54,667 bases of DNA from Desulfobacteraceae bacterium (GTDB lineage: Bacteria > Desulfobacterota > Desulfobacteria > Desulfobacterales > Desulfosalsimonadaceae). Every line of letters starts with the position of its first letter. Within the stretch, counting starts at the first letter, position 1. Location of the stretch: assembly GCA_011389515.1 (NCBI GenBank), contig JAABUA010000017.1, positions 1 through 54,667 of the forward strand, read 5' to 3'. Position numbers and translations under genes: made by a program. The notes under the pieces were generated by a model. The model was given only the letters and a program-made list of their open reading frames with translations, did no database searches and was not told where the DNA came from. Shown here piece after piece: positions 26,114-34,469 of the stretch.

Positions 26114-27178
26114 TCAAAACCACTTTTTATACCGGAACCATACCATCATACCGCTGCCGAGAAAAATGAAAACCGCCCACACCGCAGGGTATGCATACCG
26201 CCATTGGAGTTCCGGCATGAATTCGAAATTCATGCCGTACACGCCGGCAAGAAACGTCAGGGGGATAAAAACAGTGGCAATGACGGTGAGCACCTTCATC
26301 ACCTCGCTCATCTTGTTGTTGACGCTGGTAAGATAGATATCCAGCACGCTCGCCAGCACTTCCCGAAACACCTCCACGGTTTCCACCACCTGAATCGTGT
26401 GATCATAGACGTCTCGCAGAAATAACTGGGTTTCTCTTGTTATCAAACCGGATTCGCTCCGCAGTAGGGCTGCGGCGATCTCCCGCACGGGCCAAACCGA
26501 TTTCCGGATGTAAATCACCTGCCGCTTCAGACTGTGAACCGCCTCAAGAACAGACGGATCAGGATTCACCAGCACCGCATCCTGGAATTCCTCGATCCTT
26601 TCGCCCAACTCCTCGAGCACCCAGAAATAATGATCCACGATAATATCAATCAGCGCGTAGCCAAGGTAATCCGCACCGGACTTGCGAATACGCCCCTTCC
26701 CCTTCCGCAGGCGCTCCCTTACGGGCCCGAAAACATCCCCTTCATACTCCTGCAATGAAATAACCAGTCCTTCACGTATGACCAGACAGACATGCTCGTG
26801 ATCGATCACCTGCACATCCGTCCTGTAATCAATCATCTTGAGGACCACAAACAGATGGTCATCATAATCGTCGATTTTGGGGCGCCCGGCGGTATTGAGC
26901 ACGTCTTCAAGCAAAAGCGGATGCAGGTGAAACATTTTCCCGAGCGTTTCGATGATCTCGGGATTATGAACTCCGGAAATATTGATCCACGTCACCGAAT
27001 CCCGCTGAATATAGGCTTCACACTCTTCTATCGATAAACCGGTTTTTTCTTCAATCCCTTCGGAACTGTAGTCGATAAGCGTTATGGCTACCGGCTCATG
27101 GGAGGCCTTTTCACCGGTATATACCAGCGATCCCGGCGACATTCCGTATTTTTTTGACATTTTTTCCTGCTGAACCAT
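26114..27178 (-). CDS. corA: CorA-family magnesium/cobalt channel
   Basis: This 354-residue CorA has the defining YGMNFEFMPE (GMN motif) at the start of the pore loop between the two C-terminal transmembrane helices (about 293-313 and 327-347). The N-terminal cytoplasmic funnel has VTWINISG and HPLLLEDVLNT, both family signatures. The protein forms a pentameric divalent-cation channel in the inner membrane. AAGGAG lies 9 nt before the ATG. It stands alone. Confidence 0.95.
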   Translation of the reverse strand: MVQQEKMSKKYGMSPGSLVYTGEKASHEPVAITLIDYSSEGIEEKTGLSIEECEAYIQRDSVTWINISGVHNPEIIETLGKMFHLHPLLLEDVLNTAGRPKIDDYDDHLFVVLKMIDYRTDVQVIDHEHVCLVIREGLVISLQEYEGDVFGPVRERLRKGKGRIRKSGADYLGYALIDIIVDHYFWVLEELGERIEEFQDAVLVNPDPSVLEAVHSLKRQVIYIRKSVWPVREIAAALLRSESGLITRETQLFLRDVYDHTIQVVETVEVFREVLASVLDIYLTSVNNKMSEVMKVLTVIATVFIPLTFLAGVYGMNFEFMPELQWRYAYPAVWAVFIFLGSGMMVWFRYKKWF

Positions 27179-27380
27179 TTCAAATTTCTCCTTGCGGCAG
27201 ACATCCCGGTGGGCATCCTTGTCTTAAGAAAAGCATAGGTCACTTATACACGAAAAGCTTTGTGGTTGCCGCATTTCAAAAAGAAGATGTCGTGTTCTGT
27301 TGATTTGAAAAAACCGATTTCGATTATCCAACAAAGATATTGGGCCGAAAGATAATTTTGAGATAAGTTCCTGGCAAGCA

Positions 27381-28712
27381 CTATCTCAAAAACATTGTGC
27401 ATGCGAGAACGGCAAACAGGATTCCCGCGGCATCCGCGGTCAGTGCGGCGGCAAGGGTATGTCTGACCCTGCGGATCGAAACCGCGCCGAAATAGACGGC
27501 CAGCACATAAAATGTGGTTTCCGTGGATCCCTGCAGCGTGCTTACCAGGTACCCGGTATAACTGTCCGGGCCGATGAGCGGATCATTAATGATGGATGCC
27601 AGTATACCGTAGGCACCAGAACCGGAAAGGGGGCGCAAGAGGGCCATGGGCAATGCTTCCGCGGGCAGTCCGATCATGGATGTCCAGCTGCCGAATATCC
27701 CCACCATGGCCCCCAGGGCGCCGCTTGCCCGAAACATCCCCACCGCCACCAGTATCGCCACCAGGTAAGGGATGATGCGTATGGCCACCTGGAAACCTTC
27801 CTTGGCGCCTTCCACAAAAACCTCGTAGATCCTTACTTTTTTTACCATGCCAAAAAACAGAAAACCGACGACCAGCGATGGAATGATCCAGGGAGCGACA
27901 ATGTCGCCGTAAATAATCATCAGCGGGATCAACAATACCAGTATGATTACGGCCGTGATGCTGACCCATGGCGGATACCCGGTACCGGATTCTTCGTACA
28001 GTTTACGGGCTCCGGCGTCCTTATCCCCGACGCCTGCTTCCCCTGCGGTGTTGGCGGCATCTTGGGCATGGGGCGGCAGGGTCGATTTTTGCACTGGGGG
28101 GTTTGGACTTGAAAACCGCTGATACAGTTTTGCTGCGGTAATTCCGACAATTGTGGACCCGATGGTGGCAAAAAGCGTGGTGGGCAGAATGCCGGCCGGA
28201 TCAGCGGATCCGGCCGCGGCCCGAAGCGCGATTACCCCGGTCGGCAGCAGGGTGACGCTCGACGTGTTAATGGCAAGGAACAGGGCCATGGCATTTGTGG
28301 CGGTACCCTTTTCGGAATTGAGCCGGTCGAGTTCCTGCATGGCCCGTATACCGAAAGGGGTGGCCGCATTGCCGAGGCCAAGTGCATTTGCGGACATGTT
28401 CAGGATCATGGCGCCCATAGCCGGATGATCCGGCGGGACATCCGGAAAAAGCCTGACCATCAGGGGGCGGATCAAGCGGGATAATACCCTGAGCAGCCCC
28501 CCCTCTTCGGCGATTTTCATCAACCCCAGAAACAGGGTCATTACACCGATAAGCCCGATGGCCAACTCCACGGCGCCGCCGGCCGAATCCACTATCGCCT
28601 GGGATAACTGCCCGATGGGCATCATGTGGTCTGCGGCAAAATCACCGGTCAACTGGTGAAATGCGGCAAACAGGAAGGCGACCGCGACAATAGCAAAAAA
28701 AATGGCATTCAT
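27381..28712 (-). CDS. SpmA-SpmB fusion, nucleoside-recognition (Gate) domain membrane protein
   Basis: This 443-residue polytopic membrane protein joins the two spore maturation proteins. Residues 1-200 follow SpmA (MSANALGLGNAATPFGIRAM, FLAINTSSVTLLP) and residues about 245-443 follow SpmB (PYLVAILVAVGMFRASGAL, GSTETTFYVLAVYFG). A charged linker of about 45 residues separates them. In Bacillus the pair affects spore core dehydration. Fused versions occur in non-sporulating Gram-negative bacteria, where the transported compound is unknown. It lies 44 bp downstream of the DNA methyltransferase gene on the same strand. Confidence 0.9.
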   Translation of the reverse strand: MNAIFFAIVAVAFLFAAFHQLTGDFAADHMMPIGQLSQAIVDSAGGAVELAIGLIGVMTLFLGLMKIAEEGGLLRVLSRLIRPLMVRLFPDVPPDHPAMGAMILNMSANALGLGNAATPFGIRAMQELDRLNSEKGTATNAMALFLAINTSSVTLLPTGVIALRAAAGSADPAGILPTTLFATIGSTIVGITAAKLYQRFSSPNPPVQKSTLPPHAQDAANTAGEAGVGDKDAGARKLYEESGTGYPPWVSITAVIILVLLIPLMIIYGDIVAPWIIPSLVVGFLFFGMVKKVRIYEVFVEGAKEGFQVAIRIIPYLVAILVAVGMFRASGALGAMVGIFGSWTSMIGLPAEALPMALLRPLSGSGAYGILASIINDPLIGPDSYTGYLVSTLQGSTETTFYVLAVYFGAVSIRRVRHTLAAALTADAAGILFAVLACTMFLR

Positions 28713-28756
28713 GGCATGTATTTCATCTGTTCAAAGGGTTTGGAGCCCCGACACAT

Positions 28757-29845
28757 CTACACTCCGGCATATTCTACGGTAAAACCGTCTTCCCCGTCTG
28801 CATGAACAGCTGCAAGGGGGCGGAAAAAAAGATCCGTTTCCTGCCGGGTCACAACCGGGAACCCGTAAATCCGATTGATGTATTTCATGGGTTTGCCGTC
28901 CCGAATTCTCTCTTCGACAAACGTCATATGGCGATCGATGCGCGATTGCATCAGCCTGTTTGCAAAACCGGCAATTTCGCCGGCATGTAAAGACGTATGC
29001 AAGCCGATTAGGTCAAAATCCTTTTCGATCTCAACGCTTATACTGCCGCGCCCGCTTGCCATTGCGGCAAACATCGTGGTCCCGATGCCTGAAAACGGAT
29101 CAAGCACGGTATCCCCGGCAACCGAATACATGCTGATAAGTCGGTATGGCAGGTCAAAGGGAAAGGCAGCGCTGCGCTTCCGCACCCGGCTGTCTGCGAG
29201 CTGCTGGCGTATCCCTTTCAGGTCGTACCAGATATCGGAATACCAGTTGTTCCTCTCTTCCCAGAAAATGGCGCTTTCCCGCCGGACCTGCCGCTCTTCG
29301 GCCGTTTTGAAAGAGCGCTTCCCCCCTTTCCGGAAAATCAGGATATATTCATGCTCCAGGGTAACGTAGGCGCCTGCCGGAAGCATTCCGGATCCCATGA
29401 ACTTATTGGGGGCGTTGGTCTGCTTGCGCCACAGGATGCAGGGAAGCGGCGTCATCCCCCTGTCGACCATGGCGCTGAGGATACGAAAGTGATTGGGGAA
29501 AAGCCCGAATTCACCGCCGGTCTTCCGGACGGCATCTCCGATATTGACGCAGATGAACCGGCCCGGTTTCAGAACGCGGCATATTTCGTCCCAGACGCCA
29601 TCAAGCACCCGGTGCATGAGATCAAAGGCCTTCCAGCCATCCTCTGCTTGAAGGGCCGGAAAAACACCGGGATCCTGCCGGACGAAGCACGCATCCCACA
29701 TTTCGATCATTGGATAAGGGGGGGAGGTCACGACCAGATCAACACTGCCGTCTTCGAGCTGCACCATATTTGAAGCATTCTGCACGTATTTACGGTGGGT
29801 GCTCTTCACGTGACCCTGCCCCGACCGGACCGATCTCCCCGGCAT
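28757..29845 (-). CDS. DNA methyltransferase, TSPPYP type (probably N4-cytosine)
   Basis: The protein is 362 residues from the ATG at 29845. A GTG at 29809 has a better ribosome-binding site (AGGGT, 5 nt) and may be the true start. The catalytic motif IV reads VVTSPPYPMIEMW. Ser-Pro-Pro-Tyr is typical of N4-cytosine methyltransferases, while N6-adenine enzymes usually have D/N-P-P-Y. The SAM motif I (DTVLDPFSGIGTT) lies about 190 residues later, so the order is the beta class. No restriction endonuclease or specificity gene is adjacent, making it an orphan enzyme. Recognition site unknown. Confidence 0.85.
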   Translation of the reverse strand: MPGRSVRSGQGHVKSTHRKYVQNASNMVQLEDGSVDLVVTSPPYPMIEMWDACFVRQDPGVFPALQAEDGWKAFDLMHRVLDGVWDEICRVLKPGRFICVNIGDAVRKTGGEFGLFPNHFRILSAMVDRGMTPLPCILWRKQTNAPNKFMGSGMLPAGAYVTLEHEYILIFRKGGKRSFKTAEERQVRRESAIFWEERNNWYSDIWYDLKGIRQQLADSRVRKRSAAFPFDLPYRLISMYSVAGDTVLDPFSGIGTTMFAAMASGRGSISVEIEKDFDLIGLHTSLHAGEIAGFANRLMQSRIDRHMTFVEERIRDGKPMKYINRIYGFPVVTRQETDLFFRPLAAVHADGEDGFTVEYAGV

Positions 29846-29907
29846 ATGCGGTTATAGTACAGTTATCATAATCAACGAATCGGTGCGGATTATGGCCATC
29901 CTTCCGA

Positions 29908-30564
29908 TCACATGCCGATTGCATTCTTGACGATAGACAGTACCTCTTCCGGATCGTCCGTCAAGTGTATAATATCGAGATCCCCGGGGGATATCAGCTT
30001 ATTTTCAAGCAACTGCTGCCGAATCCAGTCCATGAGCCCGGACCAGTACCCGGTGCCGAACAGAATAACGGGAAGCGCTTTGATCCGGTCCGTCTGTATC
30101 AGCGTGACCGCCTCGAACAATTCATCAAGGGTGCCGAACCCCCCGGGCAGAATCACGTAGGCGCAGGCATACTTGACGAACATTACCTTGCGGACAAAAA
30201 AATAGTCGAATTCGATTTTGATGTCGGCATACGGATTGGGCGCCTGCTCATGGGGCAGCACGATGTTCAGACCGACGGATTTGCCGTTCTTGCCGGCCGC
30301 CCCTCTGTTGGCAGCCTCCATGATGCCGCCGCCGCCGCCGGTGATCACGCCGAAACCGTTTTCAGCAAGCTTCGCTGCGATTTCAACAGCGGAAGCATAA
30401 TAAGGATTGTCTTCCGTGATGCGGGCGGAACCGAAAAAACTGACAGCGGGACCCAGATCGTGAAGCTTTTCCACACCCTCTACAAACTCTCCCAGTATTT
30501 TAAATAACCGCCACGATTCACTCAACCGAATATCCTCGACCACGTGTTGTTTTTCCATGGGCAT
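29908..30564 (-). CDS. LOG-family protein (TIGR00730), nucleotide phosphoribohydrolase-like
   Basis: This 218-residue Rossmann-like protein has the family signatures GGGGGIMEAANRGA and PGGFGTLDE. The arginine and glutamate of these motifs form the active site in cytokinin-activating LOG enzymes, which split adenosine-monophosphate-type nucleotides. Members were once misannotated as lysine decarboxylases. An N-terminal extension of about 35 residues (EDIRLSESWRLFKILGEF) marks the longer subfamily. It lies upstream of the methyltransferase gene with a 62-bp gap on the same strand. Confidence 0.9.
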   Translation of the reverse strand: MPMEKQHVVEDIRLSESWRLFKILGEFVEGVEKLHDLGPAVSFFGSARITEDNPYYASAVEIAAKLAENGFGVITGGGGGIMEAANRGAAGKNGKSVGLNIVLPHEQAPNPYADIKIEFDYFFVRKVMFVKYACAYVILPGGFGTLDELFEAVTLIQTDRIKALPVILFGTGYWSGLMDWIRQQLLENKLISPGDLDIIHLTDDPEEVLSIVKNAIGM

Positions 30565-30736
30565 TGTCCTGTCCTGCGGGTTTGTTCATTCAAAAAAACA
30601 CGAAACCATGAAAAATCTATTAATTATGATTTCAAAAGGTTGTATTGTAAGATAACGGGAAAGTAATATCAGCCGGGGTCTTTTATGTCAACAGCAATTC
30701 CGGGGGGATCGGCGGCGGCAACGGATCATTTCTCAT

Positions 30737-32251
30737 TCATATATGCCGCAGGGCATCGACAGGATCCATATTTGCGGCTTTGACAGCCACGTTTTCGCCG
30801 GGGAAAGTTGTCGTTTTCCCATCCGGCACATGTTTTTTCTGCGCGACAGTTTTACCTTCCAGGCCCTGCGGCGGCCACGCTGCCGGATTCCCCGATGGTT
30901 CCGGAACAGGACCCTGATTGTCGCTCAAGGACGAGGCTTTCATGGGTACGGAAGTTATAATCCGGGTCTTTTCAAGCCAACCAGCGTCATCTGCGGCGGT
31001 ATGGTTTGCAGGGCCCGATAGAGGTAACGTCGGCCGAAGTACACGGGTTTTATCCAGATCCTTCCCTGTCGAATCGCTTGCGATACCGGCACCTGACCGG
31101 TTTTTTTGAATAATGACGGTCTTTTGAAAATCCTGACCGGTGATAGGCGCTGCCGTACCCGGCCTGGTTATTCGCTTTGATTCCTTTGCGGTCAGGATCC
31201 GGGTGGGTTCCAGATCATGGTTCGGGCCCGAATCGAGGGGGGAATCCGCCTGCGCCGCTGCGGCGGAAGGCTCTGTTACCGCAGGGGATTCCCCCGTTTC
31301 TGCCTGCCAGCGGCGCAGTATGCGCTGTAAAACAAAAACAATGCCTTGCGGTTCTCCTTCCGGCGAATCCTCTTTTTTGGGCGCTGCTTCCAATGAAGTG
31401 AGTGCTTCCCCGGATTCAAGCTTTTTGAGGTCTTCTTCGGCGATCTTGTCCGCATTGAAAATCAGCATGTAGAAAGGGAAAAACGAAAAAACCAATATTC
31501 TATCCACTACAAGGCTTTCCGGGCCAAAACAGGTTTTCCATTCGCTGCAGTCCGGACAGGGCAACGGCGTTTGACCATGAATCCGCCCTGCGTTGAGATG
31601 TCCCATTTTCCGGATCAAATCGTCTTTTTCAACTAAAATTTCAGGGTCATCGTGTTGTTTCGCCAAAACATAGAATTCCGCAGCTTCCCCGGAACGGATG
31701 CAGGAACCGCAAAACAAATGGCGCGCGAGTGTTGTCGAATATGGCGGCAGCCCAAATTTGTTCAAGACCGTGTCGTCTCGGCAAAGATGAAGTTCATGCC
31801 CGCAATGGGGGCAGACCGGCGGGAAACAGACCCGCCGGAACTGGCAGAAAAATATTGACTGAAACGGCAGAAGCCTGTTGTCATGGCTGACTTGGTCCTT
31901 TAAAAGCAGCAACGAGGATTTTGCTTCCGACCGGTTATGCCGGGAGAAGATTTTTTGCCATTGTTCATCGACCAGGGGATTACGGTTAAAAAGGGAAGGC
32001 GGGTGTTCCGATTCGTAAGCATCCTTCTGGGAGAACAAAACGAGCGGAAGCAAGGACGGATCCGCATCACTTGCAAGCGCAGCGGAAAGAACCATAGAGA
32101 AAGGACCGGTACCGACAATGACCGGAAAAGGGGGAATTGCGGTTGATGGAGCATAATCATCCGGGCCCGTCGAAAACAAGCGTAAATAAAACCGGCTTTT
32201 CTCCGGTGCAAGGTAAGGAAGCAATGAGACTGAGTCAATAATCGTTGTCAC
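30737..32251 (-). CDS. Unknown zinc-ribbon protein with repeated Thr-x-x-Ile/Leu tail
   Basis: This 504-residue protein starts with GTG and has no clear ribosome-binding site. I do not recognise a family. The N-terminal 290 residues look folded and contain several cysteine pairs suitable for zinc ribbons (C147/C150/C157, C181/C184, C232/C235/C241). Residues about 290-504 are low-complexity, Pro/Ser/Thr-rich and probably disordered. They contain a recurrent short motif: EPTRIL (T350), QKTVII (T378), DKTRVL (T402), EKTRII (T429) and a weaker GKTVAQ (T468). Four copies have Ile or Leu at the +3 position after Thr, the preferred pattern for FHA-domain recognition of phosphothreonine. Role in kinase signalling is inference. 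Confidence 0.6.
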   Translation of the reverse strand: MTTIIDSVSLLPYLAPEKSRFYLRLFSTGPDDYAPSTAIPPFPVIVGTGPFSMVLSAALASDADPSLLPLVLFSQKDAYESEHPPSLFNRNPLVDEQWQKIFSRHNRSEAKSSLLLLKDQVSHDNRLLPFQSIFFCQFRRVCFPPVCPHCGHELHLCRDDTVLNKFGLPPYSTTLARHLFCGSCIRSGEAAEFYVLAKQHDDPEILVEKDDLIRKMGHLNAGRIHGQTPLPCPDCSEWKTCFGPESLVVDRILVFSFFPFYMLIFNADKIAEEDLKKLESGEALTSLEAAPKKEDSPEGEPQGIVFVLQRILRRWQAETGESPAVTEPSAAAAQADSPLDSGPNHDLEPTRILTAKESKRITRPGTAAPITGQDFQKTVIIQKNRSGAGIASDSTGKDLDKTRVLRPTLPLSGPANHTAADDAGWLEKTRIITSVPMKASSLSDNQGPVPEPSGNPAAWPPQGLEGKTVAQKKHVPDGKTTTFPGENVAVKAANMDPVDALRHI

Positions 32252-32587
32252 AATTTTATTTAACTCAATGTGGGATGATTATCTCAAAAAATCTTGCATT
32301 CCGACAATAATAGCATTATTTAGTGGTGTTTGGCTGTGTGCTTGAAAATCGTTCCTGAAACATTTGTTTCAGATGATCATTAATCAGGGCTCGTCAGGAA
32401 GATAATTCTGTCTATTTTGCAAACCCCTGCCGCGAGGCCGGCAAAAGGATGTATGATTGTTTCTATATGTTTTTATAATAACTATGCAGTAAATGTCCAG
32501 TAATAATTAAAATGACATTCGATGGAGTACCGCACTGACTTTTTCCCGGGAGCATTACCGAAGATCGCGTCTTCTGAGTAATTCTTC
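32252..32587. other. Intergenic spacer, no gene recognised
   Basis: This AT-rich divergent region lies between the zinc-ribbon protein and the rpsF promoter. I find no ORF with coding character. It holds an 18-bp palindrome at 32355-32372 and nothing else that I can name. Confidence 0.6.
32355..32372. promoter_or_regulatory. 18-bp perfect palindrome, operator-like
   Basis: CTGAAACATTTGTTTCAG pairs over its arms (CTGAAACA with TGTTTCAG). It lies in the divergent spacer, 104 bp upstream of the GTG of the zinc-ribbon gene and well upstream of the rpsF promoter. It could bind a dimeric regulator; none is identified. Confidence 0.4.
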
Positions 32588-32616
32588 TTGACAACATATA
32601 TAAAAAATCGTTTAAT
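32588..32616 (+). promoter_or_regulatory. Sigma-70 promoter of the rpsF operon
   Basis: A perfect TTGACA (32588-32593) is separated by 17 bp from TTTAAT (32611-32616), which matches five of six -10 positions. It lies 80 bp before the rpsF ATG and is the clearest promoter in the window. Confidence 0.85.
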
Positions 32617-32645
32617 AGTAAGATTTAAAGAAACACCTTATCCTT

Positions 32646-32672
32646 GCTCCGGCGGCGACACATAGCCGGGGC
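32646..32672 (+). promoter_or_regulatory. Leader hairpin upstream of rpsF, candidate S6:S18 binding site
   Basis: An 8-bp stem GCTCCGGC/GCCGGGGC (with one G-T pair) encloses the 11-nt loop GGCGACACATA, 23 nt upstream of the rpsF start codon. Many bacteria carry an rpsF leader hairpin bound by the S6:S18 complex for feedback control. The position fits, but I cannot confirm the consensus. Confidence 0.45.
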
Positions 32673-32695
32673 TGAATGAACCGAAAGGAGTAGGA

Positions 32696-33157
32696 ATGAA
32701 CAGGTACGAAACATTTATTGTCTTTGAGGCGGATCTCCCGGAAGAGGACAGAAAGACGCTTCTTGACCGTGTCGAAACGCTGATCTCCACGGACAGCGGA
32801 ACCCTCCTGGTATTTGACGAGTGGGGCAGCCGAAAACTGGCGTATCCCATACAGAAAAAGAACCAGGGATACTATGTGCGAACGGATTACTGCGCAACCG
32901 GGCAAGCCGTCGAGGCGGTCGAAAGGATTCTCAGCCAGGACCATCGAATCCTGCGATTCATGACGATTCGCCTGGAAGAAGATGTCGACGCCGATGCCCT
33001 GAAGGCGGAAATGACAAAACCGGAAGAAAAGCCGGCAGCCACAGAGCCGGAGGAAAATATCGCCGAAACGGAAACAGAAGCCGCAGAAACGGAAACGGCA
33101 GCGGCCGAAGAAGAAACTTCATCACCCGGGGAACCCGAAAGCGCCGATAAGGAGTAA
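32696..33157 (+). CDS. rpsF: 30S ribosomal protein S6
   Basis: The protein is 153 residues. Residues 1-100 are standard S6 (RYETFIVFEADL, LAYPIQKKNQGYY, ILRFMTIRLEED). The last 47 residues form an acidic, low-complexity tail rich in Glu, Ala and Thr. S6 binds S18 on the platform of the small subunit. GGAG lies 5 nt before the ATG. It is the first gene of the conserved cluster rpsF-rpsR-DUF2232-rplI-dnaB, and a promoter and leader hairpin precede it. Confidence 0.97.
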   Translation: MNRYETFIVFEADLPEEDRKTLLDRVETLISTDSGTLLVFDEWGSRKLAYPIQKKNQGYYVRTDYCATGQAVEAVERILSQDHRILRFMTIRLEEDVDADALKAEMTKPEEKPAATEPEENIAETETEAAETETAAAEEETSSPGEPESADKE

Positions 33158-33163
33158 CTGATA

Positions 33164-33409
33164 ATGGCAGTAATGACAAAAAGACGTTTTTTCCATCGGC
33201 GCAAAGTATGCCGCTTCTGTGCCGACGGCAAACTTAAAATAGATTACAAGGAACCCAATACACTCAAGTATTTCATCACCGAGCGGGGCAAAATCATACC
33301 GCGGCGGATATCGGGAACCTGTGCAAAACACCAGCGTCACCTTGCCCTTGAAATCAAGCGCGCGAGAAAAATAGCCCTGCTGCCGTACGTGGGAAATTAC
33401 GAGCAGTAA
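33164..33409 (+). CDS. rpsR: 30S ribosomal protein S18, zinc-motif (C+) type
   Basis: The protein is 81 residues with the S18 core [17 protein letters not shown] and the conserved [18 protein letters not shown]. It carries C16 and C19 (CRFC) and C53/H56 (TCAKH), a CxxC...CxxH set able to hold zinc; zinc-free paralogues lack it. It begins 6 bp after rpsF, and the S6:S18 pair is made together. Confidence 0.97.
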   Translation: MAVMTKRRFFHRRKVCRFCADGKLKIDYKEPNTLKYFITERGKIIPRRISGTCAKHQRHLALEIKRARKIALLPYVGNYEQ

Positions 33410-33421
33410 GCAGTTGGCCGG

Positions 33422-34438
33422 ATGATACAGGACCCGGTTTTATCAAGCCGGCATGTAGGAGCACGGATTCGATTGACCAGAACGCCATTTGACGCGACAG
33501 CGTGGGATTTGATCGCCGGTACGGCAATCATTGCCCTGTGCTGCGCCGCAGCCGTTTATCTGCCGGTACTGGGCTTTGTATGCTTCTTCCTTCTGCCGCT
33601 TCCTGTTATTTTCTATCATGTCAGGTTCGGCGCACAGACGGCTTTCTTTGTATCCGTTCTGGGAATTCTGATATTCTACGGCCTTACAAGAGGGTTCAAT
33701 TCGGATACGATTCTGATGGCTGGGATGCTGGGGCACGGCTTTCTGCTGGGCAAATATGTAAAGCGCCATACGCCCATTGAAAAAACAATTGCGTATTCGA
33801 CATTGACGATCCTTGGAGCTGGTTTTTTATTTGTTGTTCTTGCGGGAAATCTTGCCGGGACCGGGGCTTTCAGCCTTGTATCAGAACATATCAAAAAAAA
33901 TCTGGATGTAATGATTTCGCTCTACAAGCAGGTGGAAACATCCGATGAAATGATACGGCTTCTTGAAGCGTCCGTCGAAAAGATACATTATGCCCTGCTT
34001 GCCATATTGCCGGCATTGACTGCATCGATGCTTGCAATTGCGGCCTGGATAAACCTGCTTCTTGGACGTATCATACTCAGGGCCGCGGGTTTTCATTCAC
34101 CGGCTTTGGGCCATCTGAACGTATGGCAGGCGCCGGATGGACTGGTGTGGGGGGTTATCGGATGCGGCCTTTTCCTGCTTTTCCCGTTCCAGGCGCCCCG
34201 GGTGATTGCGCTGAACATTTTGATAGTGGCAATGATGGTATATCTGCTCCAGGGATTTGCCATTATTTCGTTCTATTTTGACAAAAAAGAGGTCCCTTTA
34301 TTTATCCGTGTACTTGTTTACGGTGCGCTTGTAATTCAGCAGTTTCTGCTGCTTTTCGTCATCGGACTCGGTTTTTTCGATACGTGGTTCAATCTGAGGC
34401 GGATAAATAGCGGCGACAAGGACCAGTTATCATCATAA
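33422..34438 (+). CDS. DUF2232 (YybS-like) polytopic membrane protein
   Basis: This 338-residue protein has eight or so predicted transmembrane segments (for example LIAGTAIIALCCAAAVYLPV and VLVYGALVIQQFLLLFVIGL). DUF2232 proteins sit between rpsR and rplI in many Desulfobacterota and Firmicutes, as here, 12 bp after rpsR and 31 bp before rplI. Their role is unknown; some resemblance to ECF-transporter S-components has been noted for the family. The conserved position implies cotranscription with ribosomal genes. Confidence 0.88.
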   Translation: MIQDPVLSSRHVGARIRLTRTPFDATAWDLIAGTAIIALCCAAAVYLPVLGFVCFFLLPLPVIFYHVRFGAQTAFFVSVLGILIFYGLTRGFNSDTILMAGMLGHGFLLGKYVKRHTPIEKTIAYSTLTILGAGFLFVVLAGNLAGTGAFSLVSEHIKKNLDVMISLYKQVETSDEMIRLLEASVEKIHYALLAILPALTASMLAIAAWINLLLGRIILRAAGFHSPALGHLNVWQAPDGLVWGVIGCGLFLLFPFQAPRVIALNILIVAMMVYLLQGFAIISFYFDKKEVPLFIRVLVYGALVIQQFLLLFVIGLGFFDTWFNLRRINSGDKDQLSS

Positions 34439-34469
34439 GACAGGAAAACACATACCGGAGGGTTACACG

